From: Rhodospirillales bacterium
GTDB lineage: Bacteria; Pseudomonadota; Alphaproteobacteria; Rhodospirillales; Shumkoniaceae
Direction of reading: 5' to 3'
NCBI GenBank assembly: GCA_018432935.1
Contig: JAHDSF010000005.1
Location: 124,001-188,000 of the forward strand
Length of the DNA: 64,000 nucleotides
In this document: positions 8,618-16,923 of the stretch, piece after piece
Layout of the letters: every line of letters begins with the position of its first letter
Numbering within the stretch: the stretch's first letter is position 1
Notes under the pieces: model-generated
Told to the model about the DNA's origin: nothing
Databases searched by the model: none
What the model saw: the letters and a program-made list of their open reading frames with translations, nothing else
Translations under genes and position numbers: made by a program

Positions 8618-9118
8618 CTACGCGGCGAAGATGTTGCGCGCGGGCATCTGAATCCGCGTCTCACGGCCCATAATCGTCATGAGCAGCGTGACGCGGTGGT
8701 TGGGGTCACGGCTTTCGAACAGCGCCATGCAGTCGGCGAAAGGCCCCTCGCCGATAATAATGAGATCCCCGCTGTGCAGCGGCCGCGCCTCAGCGAGCGT
8801 GATCAGTCCGTCGTCTTGCTGCCGGGCTTGTATCGCTTCGACGACGCCCTCCGGGACGGGCATCGGCCCATCGGCGTTTACGATCAGGTGCGAGACGCCG
8901 ACCGTCGACAGGACCGCGCGCCAAGCGCAGGAGGATGCGTCAAAAGCAATGAACAGGTATCGCGGGAACAGCGGCGCTGCCACAACCTCCTCGCGACGCG
9001 CGTGGCGGACCGTGCGGCGATAGCGGGGCAGATAGACCCGAAACCGTTGGCGGTGCAGATGGAAAGCCGCCTTTCCCTCGGAGCGCGGTTGCGTATGGAC
9101 TACGTACCAGCTGTTCAT
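8618..9118 (-). CDS. NusG-like specialised antiterminator (RfaH type)
   Basis: 166 residues beginning WYVVHTQPRSEGKAAFHL, the NGN-domain opening of NusG/RfaH proteins, with RREEVVAAPLFPRYLFIAFD in the middle and a C-terminal KOW-type barrel (LHSGDLIIIGEGPFADCMALFESRD). Operon-specific NusG paralogues of this kind ride on RNA polymerase to suppress Rho termination in long surface-polysaccharide operons. Its position immediately before legB supports that job. The start overlaps the upstream regulator stop as ATGA, so the two are co-translated. Confidence 0.85.
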   Translation of the reverse strand: MNSWYVVHTQPRSEGKAAFHLHRQRFRVYLPRYRRTVRHARREEVVAAPLFPRYLFIAFDASSCAWRAVLSTVGVSHLIVNADGPMPVPEGVVEAIQARQQDDGLITLAEARPLHSGDLIIIGEGPFADCMALFESRDPNHRVTLLMTIMGRETRIQMPARNIFAA

Positions 9119-9756
9119 GGGCCGAACTTCTCGACGATCATCGGGCTCACCTCCAAGAGTTCCGGAACAAGAACACGCTCGGCCGGAAACTCGCGGATGG
9201 TTCGCTCGTACACGGTCTGAGCATCATCAACTTCAGTCAGCAGCAGAGCGTCGAGTGATCCCATTTCCGCGACCGAGCTCTTCACGGGAACCCCCAGGAG
9301 TTCACTCAGTTCCCCGCCGAACTCTACCACCCCTGCGACCGTAGCCCCGCTCTCATGGGCGCACAGTATGGCGATCTCGCAGAGGTCGCCCACACCGACT
9401 AGACCAATGGTGGTCCATCCCCTTTCACGGCATTGAGCGAAGAGGGTACGGTATTGGGACCGCGCTTGCCGGAACAGACTGAAGGACTGGCGCAAGAATT
9501 CCGCAGTAAGGCGGCTCTTCTCGGCGAAGCCTTTAGGAGTGAGATAATACACGTAACGATTAGCGGGAGCCTGGCTGACTTTTATATAGCCCTTCGTCAC
9601 GCAGCGTCTGAGATAGCTGTTAGCAAGACCGAGTGCGATCCCCAGCTCGGTGGCGATGGTGCGCTGTGTCGGGGAGCGATGAGTCTGGATGGCACTTAAC
9701 ACTCCGAGCGTAATTTTGTTCTCGCTAACCACGCCCACTCCGCCCTCCGATCTCAC
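9115..9756 (-). CDS. Winged-helix regulator with C-terminal Rossmann-like domain
   Basis: 213 residues. Residues about 10-85 form a MarR-like winged helix (TQRTIATELGIALGLANSYLRRCVTKGYIKV, then wing RYVYYLTPKGFAEKSRL). The second half, from TTIGLVGVGDLCEIAILCAHESGATVAGVVEFG, looks like a nucleotide- or sugar-binding Rossmann fold. Such two-domain proteins are found at the head of exopolysaccharide operons, where they may sense a sugar nucleotide. It is the first gene of the operon; the promoter must lie in the 9757-9872 gap, just before the IS66-like element. Confidence 0.75.
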   Translation of the reverse strand: MRSEGGVGVVSENKITLGVLSAIQTHRSPTQRTIATELGIALGLANSYLRRCVTKGYIKVSQAPANRYVYYLTPKGFAEKSRLTAEFLRQSFSLFRQARSQYRTLFAQCRERGWTTIGLVGVGDLCEIAILCAHESGATVAGVVEFGGELSELLGVPVKSSVAEMGSLDALLLTEVDDAQTVYERTIREFPAERVLVPELLEVSPMIVEKFGP

Positions 9757-9872
9757 CGCATTCAGGCCGCGAACACTACCGCGTTCATCTTCTGAACGTC
9801 AAGATTACTTTTCCGACCCGAGGAGCTGGGTTGAATAGGATGCAGCGATTTCGGAATGCTTTGTGGCGTTAG

Positions 9873-11481
9873 CCCGAATCTCTCACACTCTGCAGGTGCA
9901 TCGGGGCTCTGAATCTGCGAAAGTTTTTCTGCGACAAAGACTTAGGCAGTTGCAGAGTAAGAGGGCATAACCCCGAACGCTCAGGATGCGTAGCGAGCGG
10001 CAACGAGTTGCGGGAGGCTCGGCACGGCGTGAGTGACGGCGGCGCCGAGCCGCGTTCCGAGGAAATCCCAGAACGAGACGCCGAGTTTGCGGCAGGCTTT
10101 GGCGAGACCCAGGAAGGCGTCCCGGCAGTCTCGGCCGTTCTCGCTGCGGGTGGTGCCGCTGATCTCGCATCGGATGACCTGGCAGCGGATGTCGTTTTCC
10201 GACCCGTTGGTATGCAGTGGGATCTCGGGATGGTCCAACACGCGCAGTAATTCGGCCTTGTTGGCGTGCAGTCGGGCGAGCAGGCGATCGAGGGTGGGGA
10301 AGCCGGTTTGCCGTCTGAAGATGCGATCGAAGCGCGCTCTGAGCGCCGCCTTGCATCGGGGGTCCGGCGCCAGGCGGTATGCCTTGAGGTCGGCATAGAA
10401 CCACAAGATCAAGGCCCGGACCCGTTCCTTGGCCTGCCGTGCCGCATCGGTGAAGGTGTCGAGCTTGTAGATCAGCCGTTCGGCCTGGACCCAGCAGAGC
10501 GCGTTCTCCCCGACATTGAACTGCCCGCCATCGTCGGAGAGGATGACCGTGCCGTCGAGGAAGCCATGGGCCACGATGGAGTCCCACAGCGCGCCTTCAG
10601 TGGCGATGCTGACCGGGTCGGGATGCACCGTCAGGCCGGCGATGCCGAGGTGGGCGAGATGGGCGGTCCACGCCGCCGCATCGGCGAAGTGCCGGGTCGG
10701 GTGGCCCGCCGGCTTGGCGATGACGGGACCGGCGAGGCTGCGCCGCCGCATGTAGGCGAAAGCCTGGTCGTTGAGAACGTAATCGCCGTGGCCGGCGCGC
10801 AACAGCTCGAGGAAGTTGCCGCGGCTCTTCGATCCGGTGGTGGCGAAGAAGGTGAAGGCGTCGTCGCCGATCTGCGTGCAGAAGCCATTCCCGCCCCGGT
10901 GGAGGGCGCCGGTGTCATCCACCGAGATCCAGCCGGCATGGACAAGCCCGGCCCGCAGCACCTCGCGGGCCTCGGCGATGAAGGCCGCGTTGGCGTCCGT
11001 CAGGATGTGCACCACCTGCCGCTTGGAGATGTCCACCCCCAGCGTCCGCAACAGCTCGACCAGACGCGGCACCGTCGTCTGGCCCTGGTGGTATTGGGCG
11101 AGGATGAAGCGCTTGAACTCGGGGCCGAAGTGGTCGCCGATCCCGCACGGCAGCGGCGCGATGACCGTGCGGCCGTCCGGCGTCACCCACCGCTCGCGGC
11201 GACAGCACACCACCCGAGCCTCGACCTTGAGGTCCTGGACGGTGAAGCTCTCGTAGCCCTTGAACCGCGCGCCCGAAGGCACGGCCTCGGCCGGGTCGGT
11301 GGCTTCGGCATACCGATAGGGAATCACGCCGAGTCCGCCGATTCAACCAAGATGAGCCCTGCGACAAAAATACTGCCCGGGGTTATGCCCCTCTTACTTG
11401 AAGCTGAGTTAAACTGTTGCTGCACAACAATTTTCTCAGACGCAGAGCCCCGATGCACCTACATTGTTTGAGAGATCCGGG
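9873..11481. mobile_element. IS66-like insertion sequence with 39-bp imperfect inverted repeats
   Basis: The two ends, 9873-9911 and 11443-11481, are imperfect inverted repeats: outer blocks ATCTCTCA and an inner perfect 18-bp block (9894-9911 and 11443-11460) match, with a more variable stretch between. A further inverted match lies inside the ends (9956-9974 against 11380-11399, GTAAGAGGGCATAACCCC type). A single transposase gene fills the element. I could not find a convincing target duplication, so the outer edges may be off by several bases or the duplication may have decayed. Confidence 0.75.
9981..11327 (-). CDS. DDE transposase, IS66-like (family assignment uncertain)
   Basis: 448 residues with an RNase H-fold transposase layout: first acidic pair WISVDDTGALHRGG, second VILSDDGGQFN followed by ALCWVQAERLIYKL, and the late HTNGSENDIR block that carries the likely catalytic glutamate. 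The ALCW-HAER and SEND segments resemble the IS66 group. The C-terminus (CRKLGVSFWDFLGTRLG) is also typical of this transposase type. The gene is intact, so the element may still be mobile. It interrupts no recognisable gene but separates the polysaccharide regulator from whatever lay upstream. Confidence 0.8.
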   Translation of the reverse strand: MIPYRYAEATDPAEAVPSGARFKGYESFTVQDLKVEARVVCCRRERWVTPDGRTVIAPLPCGIGDHFGPEFKRFILAQYHQGQTTVPRLVELLRTLGVDISKRQVVHILTDANAAFIAEAREVLRAGLVHAGWISVDDTGALHRGGNGFCTQIGDDAFTFFATTGSKSRGNFLELLRAGHGDYVLNDQAFAYMRRRSLAGPVIAKPAGHPTRHFADAAAWTAHLAHLGIAGLTVHPDPVSIATEGALWDSIVAHGFLDGTVILSDDGGQFNVGENALCWVQAERLIYKLDTFTDAARQAKERVRALILWFYADLKAYRLAPDPRCKAALRARFDRIFRRQTGFPTLDRLLARLHANKAELLRVLDHPEIPLHTNGSENDIRCQVIRCEISGTTRSENGRDCRDAFLGLAKACRKLGVSFWDFLGTRLGAAVTHAVPSLPQLVAARYAS

Positions 11482-11529
11482 ATAGCTAGGCGGCGGCGTC
11501 CCACGGACGCCAGCCGCCGTCCTCGATCC

Positions 11530-11640
11530 GGCAGGGCAGGTCGAGGTGTACGCCTCCGCCGAGCGAGTGGTCATCCGTCAGGACGGCGAGATCGTCGCCG
11601 AGCATCCGCGCCGCTTCCGAGTTCGGAGCCCTGGCTATTG
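11530..11640 (+). pseudogene. Scrap of an IS21 istA transposase C-terminus
   Basis: A plus-strand frame reads GQVEVYASAERVVIRQDGEI followed by VAEHPRRF, matching the C-terminal beta domain of IstA proteins (compare AGRLVIRHAGTVVAEHAE in the intact istA at 18705-19997). No start, no catalytic core and no partner istB are present, so it is a decayed remnant. Assignment depends on this short motif. Confidence 0.45.
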
Positions 11641-12035
11641 TCACACGAGCTTGGAAATCGCGCTCTCTTGGGCAATAATGTCTCCCGATTTCTGTCACCC
11701 ACCAGGACGGCGCCGCCGTTCTCCCGACAGGACAGGAATTCCTGTGGTCCTGAAAGGAATGTCTCGAAACAGCATCCGCAGAAGAACTAGTAATTTTAAC
11801 GAGTAATCACTTTTATCGTCAATTCTGCAGTCGCCGTATACGTAGCCGCAATGAGAAACGTCATGCTGCGAGCGAGTGGATTGGGCATCCTTATGATGGC
11901 GAATGCCTCAGGCTCGTCTATTGCAGGAGTCCCTCTCGATGAGCAGGATTGACCCGAGGCAAGGTTTCTTGGGCGGCGCTGGACCGTATGCGATATCCCA
12001 TTCGATAATCTGAAGCTTTCCAGGGCGTGCACAGG
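11641..12035. other. Stretch without a supported gene
   Basis: Roughly 400 bases of lower-GC sequence between the IS21 scrap and the IS630 element. A 34-residue plus-strand frame at 11851 (MRNVMLRASGLGILMMANAS) has the look of a signal peptide and could be the broken beginning of an exported protein, but nothing downstream continues it. I see no other coding signal, tRNA or clear regulatory site. Confidence 0.4.
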
Positions 12036-12125
12036 ATGAACTACGCCGAGATGCGCAAAGAGGGCTTTTTCGCCCAGCTGCTCAAGGTGATTCGCCGTCT
12101 TGTCGAGATCACGGTGGTGACTGCG

Positions 12126-13205
12126 CTAGTGGACGGAACCTAACACTTGATGCCCGCGGCGGACGGCAGCGATGATTTTGTCGGGATCGGCGGTCCAGAC
12201 GAAAGGTTTGGGATTGGCATTGGTTTCGGCGAGGAAGCGGTTGATGGCGGCCTGGAGGTCGACGATCGAGTGGAAGACGCCTCGCTTCAGCCGCCTGGTG
12301 GTGAGCTTGGCGAAGTAGCCCTCGACGGCGTTGAGCCAACTCGTCGAGGTCGGCGTGAAGTGGAAGACGAAGCGCGGATGGCGGCCGAACCAGGCCCGGA
12401 CCTTCGGATGCTTGTGGGCGGCGTAGTTGTCGAGGATCACGTGGACCATCTTGCCGGCCGGGACCTCGGCTTCGATGAGGTTGAGAAAGCGGATGAACTC
12501 CTGATGGCGATGGCGCTGCATGCAGCGGCCAACAACCTTGCCTTCGAGTACGTCGAGGGCGGCGAACAGCGTGGTGGTGCCGTGGCGCTTGTAGTCGTGG
12601 GTCATGGTGCCGAGCCGGCCCTTCCTGATCGGCAGGCTGGGCTGGGTGCGGTCGAGCGCCTGGATCTGCGACTTCTCGTCGAAGGAGAGCACGAGGGCGT
12701 GAGCCGGCGGATTGACGTAGAGGCCGACGATATCGCGGAGCTTGGCGGTGAACTGCGGGTCGTTGGACAGCTTGAAGCGGCGGAAGCGGTGCGGCGCCAA
12801 GCCGTGGGCGCGCCAGATGCGATGCACCGAGGAGACGCTGATGCCGACCGCCTTGGCCATGGCGGCGCCGGTCCAGTGGGTGGTTTCGCCGGGCGGATCA
12901 CCGAGCGTGAGCGCCACCACCCGCTCGGCGACCTCGTCGGGCAGCGGCGGCACGCGCGACGGCCGCGTCTTGTCACGCAGCAGGCCGTCGACGCCCTGGT
13001 CGGCGAAGCGCTCCTGCCAGCACCAGACCGCCGTCTTGGCGACGCCGGCCTCGCGCATGATGGCGTTGGTGCCGAGGCCCGCGGCGGTGAGCAGCACGAT
13101 CCGACAACGCCAGACGTGCTTCTGCGGGCTGTTGCGGTCCGCGACGATCGCCTCGAGGCGGGCACGATCGGCGGAATTGACGGTGAAGCTGATCCCGGTG
13201 CGCAT
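12126..13205 (-). CDS. IS630-family transposase
   Basis: A Tc1/mariner-type DDE transposase. From the ATG at 13205 the product begins MRTGISFTVNSADRARLEAI; it has an N-terminal helix-turn-helix (GTNAIMREAGVAKTAVWCWQ), then LVLSFDEKSQIQALDRTQP (first Asp), VHVILDNYAAHKHPKV (second Asp) and TSTSWLNAVEGYFAKLT (Glu). An in-frame ATG 17 codons upstream is possible but family members start at MRTG. The stop codon TAG is made from the TA target duplication plus the flanking G, so translation stops exactly at the element edge. Confidence 0.9.
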   Translation of the reverse strand: MRTGISFTVNSADRARLEAIVADRNSPQKHVWRCRIVLLTAAGLGTNAIMREAGVAKTAVWCWQERFADQGVDGLLRDKTRPSRVPPLPDEVAERVVALTLGDPPGETTHWTGAAMAKAVGISVSSVHRIWRAHGLAPHRFRRFKLSNDPQFTAKLRDIVGLYVNPPAHALVLSFDEKSQIQALDRTQPSLPIRKGRLGTMTHDYKRHGTTTLFAALDVLEGKVVGRCMQRHRHQEFIRFLNLIEAEVPAGKMVHVILDNYAAHKHPKVRAWFGRHPRFVFHFTPTSTSWLNAVEGYFAKLTTRRLKRGVFHSIVDLQAAINRFLAETNANPKPFVWTADPDKIIAAVRRGHQVLGSVH

Positions 13206-13274
13206 TCCGCAGAATCGCACGGCCGCAAGCACGAGGGAATCCGCTCCAGGATTCAAATGTCAGATTTCATCCAC
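12129..13274. mobile_element. Intact IS630-family element with TA target duplication
   Basis: The element is flanked by TA at 12127-12128 and 13275-13276, the duplication that IS630/Tc1-type elements always make. Its ends are 25-bp imperfect inverted repeats (20 of 25 match; both begin GTGGA next to the TA). One transposase gene occupies nearly the whole element on the minus strand. Confidence 0.9.
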
Positions 13275-13368
13275 TAGATCAGACGTGCACTTTCGAATCC
13301 AATCACCTGTGAGACACCAAGCAGGGGACGACTTCAGGGAATTCACCAACGCAGGCGGAAGAACGACG

Positions 13369-14301
13369 ATGCTCCTAGAATGCCTTCTCTGTAGCCATTC
13401 GGCAACACCTTCACAACAGATAGGGGTTGTGAGTCGAGACGATCAATCTGGCGTGTTCAAGGTTGTCCGTTGCGCTGTTTGCGGCCATGTCCAGCTTTTC
13501 CCACGCCCGAGTGAGGAACAGGAAACGGCCTACTACAACGAGGACCGCCAGCCCCGTAGCATCTGGGGCAACGCCGACTACGTATCGGCCATCAGGGTCA
13601 AATCCCAGCTAACAACTGAACGAAGGGTTGAATGGGTACGTCGTCACTCGGGACCTCTTGACGGCCCAGTACTTGACGTGGGGTGCGGATACGGTTGGTT
13701 AGTGGATGCCCTTTCGAAAGCCGGATACGATGCTACCGGCATTGATGTTAGTTCTCAAAGATTTGCGTTCTCGACGGCCACCATGAAAGGCCGTTTTATA
13801 AAAACGGCTTTGGATGAGGCATTTCTAGCCGCAAACACAGAACGCTTTAAATTGGTATGTTGCTTTCATGTCCTCGAGCACCTTCGAGATCCCATCTGTC
13901 ATATCAAGTCTCTATTTCGGTTGCTCAACCAGAACGGGGTTATTCTTGTGGAGGTTCCGAACCTTTCCGACGAGATCGCGGATTACATCCCGTCATACGC
14001 TCAACATCTCTGGCAAATGGGTCACCTAAGTTACTTCGACAAGCCGCGCCTTGAACTCGCCCTGCGGCGGGCGGGAGCAGGAGAGTTCTCCGTCCGCGGA
14101 TTGCAGCGATACGGGCTGCGGCATCTCTTGCGGTGGACGGATATTGGTTGTCCCGATCTGGAGGCGCAGCCTGAAATGTCTACCAATCCGGTGCTTGAAA
14201 GAATGGAGTCGATTTACCGAAGCTGCAGGGAGTCATTGTTGACGTGCGACACGCTTGTTTGCGAAATTCGTAAGAGCCCTATTAGTGCCCCGGCGTACTG
14301 A
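13369..14301 (+). CDS. Zinc-ribbon class I methyltransferase
   Basis: 310 residues. The N-terminus carries paired cysteines (CLLCSHS near residue 4 and CAVCGHVQL near 38), a zinc-ribbon cap found on sugar methyltransferases, followed by VLDVGCGYGWLVDALSKAGY (SAM motif I), ATGIDVSSQ, and CCFHVLEHLRDP (motif IV). A good ribosome site (GGCGGAAG) precedes the ATG at 13369. Base composition is visibly lower in GC than the neighbours, and the gene stands alone between IS elements on the opposite strand to the polysaccharide operon, so it was probably acquired. It may methylate a surface glycan. Confidence 0.8.
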   Translation: MLLECLLCSHSATPSQQIGVVSRDDQSGVFKVVRCAVCGHVQLFPRPSEEQETAYYNEDRQPRSIWGNADYVSAIRVKSQLTTERRVEWVRRHSGPLDGPVLDVGCGYGWLVDALSKAGYDATGIDVSSQRFAFSTATMKGRFIKTALDEAFLAANTERFKLVCCFHVLEHLRDPICHIKSLFRLLNQNGVILVEVPNLSDEIADYIPSYAQHLWQMGHLSYFDKPRLELALRRAGAGEFSVRGLQRYGLRHLLRWTDIGCPDLEAQPEMSTNPVLERMESIYRSCRESLLTCDTLVCEIRKSPISAPAY

Positions 14302-14342
14302 CCTGATGGGGTGGACGGCCCCCTCCCGGACCAGCCGCTGGC

Positions 14343-14624
14343 GTAATCGGACGCGTCATTCTTTTGACGCTTCACGAAAGGCTTTACGTAGACCGGCGGC
14401 ACCAAACGAACCGTGTGCCCGAGTTCTCCGATGACCCGGCCCCACTCATGGGCCGTCGCGCAGGCCTCCATCGCCACGATACACGGCGGTTGAGTAGCCA
14501 AAAATTTCAGCAGCAGGGAGTGCGACAGCTTCTTGCGAAACGCCACTGTCCCGTCGCTCGTCGCGCCGTGCGCCTGAAAGACCCGCTTTGCGAGATCGAT
14601 ACCGATGATGGTAACCGTTTCCAT
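14343..14624 (-). pseudogene. 5' fragment of an IS110-family transposase
   Basis: Starts METVTIIGIDLAKRVFQAHG, the DEDD-type N-terminus of IS110 transposases, and runs through VAMEACATAHEWGR and KPFVKRQKNDASD before homology stops near 14343, about residue 94 of an expected ~340. The rest of the gene is missing, and the frame runs on into unrelated sequence. Confidence 0.75.
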
Positions 14625-14705
14625 TGATGCCGTCTCTTTCTTGGTCGATTTCTGCAAATCACCACCCTGGCACATTGCTGTGCCGTCGGGAGGGGGCATC
14701 CATTC

Positions 14706-15029
14706 CATCAGTTCACCAGCGCCGAGTTCACGGGCGTGCTGGCGGCGGCTGGGGTGAGGATCTCGATGGACGGGCGCGGCCGCTCGATGGACAACGTGTT
14801 CATCGAGCGCCTGCGGCGGTCGCTCAAGCACGAGGACGTCTACCTGAAGGGCTACGCCGACGGCTGCGAGGCCCGGGCGGGGATCGCCGAATGGATGGCG
14901 TTCTACAATCTGCGACGCCCCCACCAGGCGCTGGGCAACCGCACCCCGATGGCGGTGTGGCGGGAGGGCGTCACCGGCGCGATCGAGGGAACGGCTGTGG
15001 ATATGACGCTGTCGCTTGGACAACCCTGA
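14706..15029 (+). pseudogene. 3' fragment of an IS3-family orfB transposase
   Basis: Reads HQFTSAEFTGVLAAAGVRIS, then MDGRGRSMDNVFIERLRRSL and FYNLRRPHQALGNRTPMAVW, the C-terminal third of an IS3-group integrase-like transposase. It begins abruptly inside the usual DQGSQFTS motif at the junction with the IS110 scrap and ends at a TGA. Just beyond, GATGGGTGGCCCACATCCCC is likely the remaining terminal repeat. Confidence 0.8.
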
Positions 15030-15116
15030 TGGGTGGCCCACATCCCCACAGCCGCCACTACCGCAGGCTCTTGTTGCATGCACAGGTCAGGAGATCGGAG
15101 CGGCACCGCTTCCAAT

Positions 15117-15157
15117 TAAGAAAAACCCCGGGCCGTGGCCCTCATCACGGGGGCCAC
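15117..15157 (-). terminator. Rho-independent terminator, probably of the split tRNA-Gln transcript
   Basis: On the minus strand a GC-rich inverted repeat (CCCCGTG and CACGG with CGGGG, short loop) is followed directly by TTTTTCTT. It lies about 90 bases beyond the left attachment site. Without the island, the minus-strand tRNA-Gln at 54678-54751 would read straight into this point, so it is best explained as the tRNA terminator separated from its gene by island insertion. Confidence 0.6.
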
Positions 15158-15243
15158 TTCGGACCTGTCACACCCCAGGCAAACGGCCCTGTTGGAGGCT
15201 CGCCTTGCGCCGACAAGAGACATTCCGGAAGGTTCGGGGAAAT

Positions 15244-15263
15244 TGGCTGGGGTGCCAGGATTC
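15244..15263. other. Left attachment site (copy of tRNA-Gln 3' end)
   Basis: Twenty bases, TGGCTGGGGTGCCAGGATTC, match the 3' end of tRNA-Gln including its CCA (54678-54697) at 19 of 20 positions, in direct orientation. Homology stops on both sides. This is the expected product of site-specific integration by the tyrosine recombinase at 52621-54546 and defines the left edge of the island. Confidence 0.82.
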
Positions 15264-15664
15264 CCAGCCATCGCATCAAAGCGACGGCTGAGCGGCAGCA
15301 TCCTTTGATTCCAAGCGTTTCACCCTGGATCCTGCCTCATCCGCGTGGCACGGTCAAGGGGCACATCCATGAGCTACGTCTCTATTCGGCGGCCCAGCGA
15401 CCAATTCGTGGGCCACATCGATTCCGCGCACGACAATCGCCAAGTTGGCCACACCCGCGGTCGATCCGGTCATTGGCCACTTGAATAGCGGCGGCCGGCC
15501 CGACCAACCCAAGCCAAGGACGTCGGCGCCGACCGCATCGACGCCATTCTTTCCGCACGCGCTCGATTGCAGAACGCCTGCCTTTCACGGATGATTCTGC
15601 GTATTGTCGGTGCCCAGTCGGCTCACCTTATCAGTTGCACGATGCCCCATTACCGCCGTCTGCA
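15264..15664. other. Island left end without a supported gene
   Basis: About 400 bases between the attachment site and the first cargo stop codon. Frames are broken; a fragment reading VDPVIGHLNSGG near 15450 faintly recalls the end of an IS5-type transposase, too weak to annotate. No tRNA, array or convincing promoter is visible. Confidence 0.4.
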
Positions 15665-16375
15665 TCACAGGGCGGTCTGCGACCTGAAGTCCTGCAACAT
15701 GGAACGCGGGAAGCGCGCTTCCACCTTGGAGGTGCGCTCCAAGATAAATTTTCTCCTTATCTCGTCGATGCCACCTGGATACTTCTCGTGCTCAATGTCG
15801 CCTTTCTTTACTACGTAAGAAGTTCCACTAATCATCGACTTACGCTTCTCAACGTTCATGCCTCTTTCCTCGAACATCCTTATAAAATCATTCTCAGATA
15901 GCGATGAATATTCACCTTCTGCTTGTCTTTTCTCATCGATATACATCTTGCTGAAATCACTCTTCGAGAATGATCGAAGTTCAGACAAGAAGGACTCCGG
16001 GGAACAATTCCGTGAGCGCCCTTTTGACGTCACGAATTTTTCGAGAGCGTCATCGAGATTCATCGAAACTCCCCAGAACCTTCTCTTCTTGTACTTTTCG
16101 ATCAAATGATCCGCAGATTCCTCTCCATCATTCTCGAACACGTGTCTGTACAAAGCCTTCTCAAGAAAGTCTTCACAGAAACCCACGGGGTCGAAGCCCT
16201 CCACCGTCCCTCTGTCGTCCAACAGATCACGAACGACACATTGACAGAGGTATCCATACTCATTCAACACGTATCGTTCTACTTTCCCGCGGTCCGCCTG
16301 CTCTCGGAAGGCCTTCCCAATCTTCTCGCCGACGAGGAGACCAATATAAGCGCTCTTGCTGACCAGAACTGGCAT
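15665..16375 (-). CDS. Unknown soluble protein, last gene of the HEPN-Lon-FGE operon
   Basis: 236 residues from the ATG at 16375 (MPVLVSKSAYIGLLVGEKIG), chosen because AAGGGA lies at good spacing upstream. The protein is helical and charged, with no signal peptide or membrane segment; it includes RYVLNEYGYLCQCVVRDLLD and a lysine-rich KYKKRRFWG patch. I recognise no family. Base composition is clearly lower in GC than the rest of the operon, hinting at separate acquisition. It lies 19 bases after the small membrane-protein gene, so it is probably co-transcribed and would suffer polar effects from the IS21 insertion upstream. Confidence 0.65.
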   Translation of the reverse strand: MPVLVSKSAYIGLLVGEKIGKAFREQADRGKVERYVLNEYGYLCQCVVRDLLDDRGTVEGFDPVGFCEDFLEKALYRHVFENDGEESADHLIEKYKKRRFWGVSMNLDDALEKFVTSKGRSRNCSPESFLSELRSFSKSDFSKMYIDEKRQAEGEYSSLSENDFIRMFEERGMNVEKRKSMISGTSYVVKKGDIEHEKYPGGIDEIRRKFILERTSKVEARFPRSMLQDFRSQTAL

Positions 16376-16394
16376 TTTGGCGTTCCCTTCTGTA

Positions 16395-16622
16395 TTAGAG
16401 GTTCGATTGTAGGGGCGAGAGGCCGACGTGAGACGTCCCAAGGCCTAGGGAGGAGTCGAACTCAGCAGCGGGCGTAGCGTGTTCCCGCTGCCTCTGCGAT
16501 GGTTGCACAGTCGGTTGGGACGCCGCTGCCCTCACCTTCGGTCGCTGCGCCTCAAATCGCTTCTTCATGTACCAAAGAGATCTGGCGGCGATGATGATCA
16601 GAACGACTTCCCACAACTCCAT
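16395..16622 (-). CDS. Small single-pass membrane protein
   Basis: 75 residues from the ATG at 16622, preceded by GAGGGGGGACC. The N-terminus MELWEVVLIIIAARSLWYMK is a membrane helix followed by positive charge, then a flexible Gln/Pro-rich tail (QRPKVRAAASQPTVQPSQRQ). The predicted topology is a helix with a cytoplasmic or periplasmic tail, orientation uncertain. It sits between the lipoprotein gene and the terminal soluble gene. No family recognised. Confidence 0.6.
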   Translation of the reverse strand: MELWEVVLIIIAARSLWYMKKRFEAQRPKVRAAASQPTVQPSQRQREHATPAAEFDSSLGLGTSHVGLSPLQSNL

Positions 16623-16678
16623 GGTAGGTCCCCCCTCGTTCACTTGATCAAGAGGTTGCACGTTATTGGATTGGTGGC

Positions 16679-16906
16679 TTATTCCCGCACCTCCCTCAGG
16701 TTTGTGCAGGCGCTTGCGTCCACGGCGACCTTTCCGCCTCCGCACTCCTTTGGCCGGTCCCGCCCCGAGACGACGATCGCCGCCACCACTCCCGCGCCGA
16801 CCAGTGCCACGTTCGCAAGCACGAACTCATTGCAGGCCGACAACGTCCCGCACGAAAGGACCGCTACAACCACCAAGGCGAACCGCGAACTGCCGGGATG
16901 AACCAT
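16679..16906 (-). CDS. Small predicted lipoprotein
   Basis: 75 residues beginning MVHPGSSRFALVVVAVLSCG with a lipobox ending TLSAC at Cys25, so it should be lipidated and attached to a membrane facing the periplasm. A second hydrophobic stretch (VLANVALVGAGVVAAIVVSG) follows directly and two late cysteines (KECGG, ASACTN) may form a disulphide. The start at 16906 follows a strong AAGGGGGG ribosome site, the same style as other genes in this unit. Confidence 0.65.
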   Translation of the reverse strand: MVHPGSSRFALVVVAVLSCGTLSACNEFVLANVALVGAGVVAAIVVSGRDRPKECGGGKVAVDASACTNLREVRE

Positions 16907-16923
16907 CTTGACCCCCCTTGTCG

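Larger units (their letters stand above)
12036..13312 (+). pseudogene. Small ORF split by the IS630 element
   Basis: An ATG at 12036 opens MNYAEMRKEGFFAQLLKVIR and stays open to the IS insertion point at 12128; joined across the element with one TA copy it continues from 13277 (DQTCTFESNHL) to a TGA at 13312, giving 42 residues. As it stands, the IS supplies a stop at 12141. The amphipathic N-terminus looks protein-like, but I know no family and the ORF is short, so this may be a chance frame or a fragment. Confidence 0.3.

Noticed and set aside
9865..11489. Target duplication flanking the IS66-like element
   Set aside because: No matching 8-bp repeat could be found at any reasonable edge choice.
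15420..15500. IS5-type transposase end (VDPVIGHL)
   Set aside because: Only eight residues match, with no further homology or terminal repeat.
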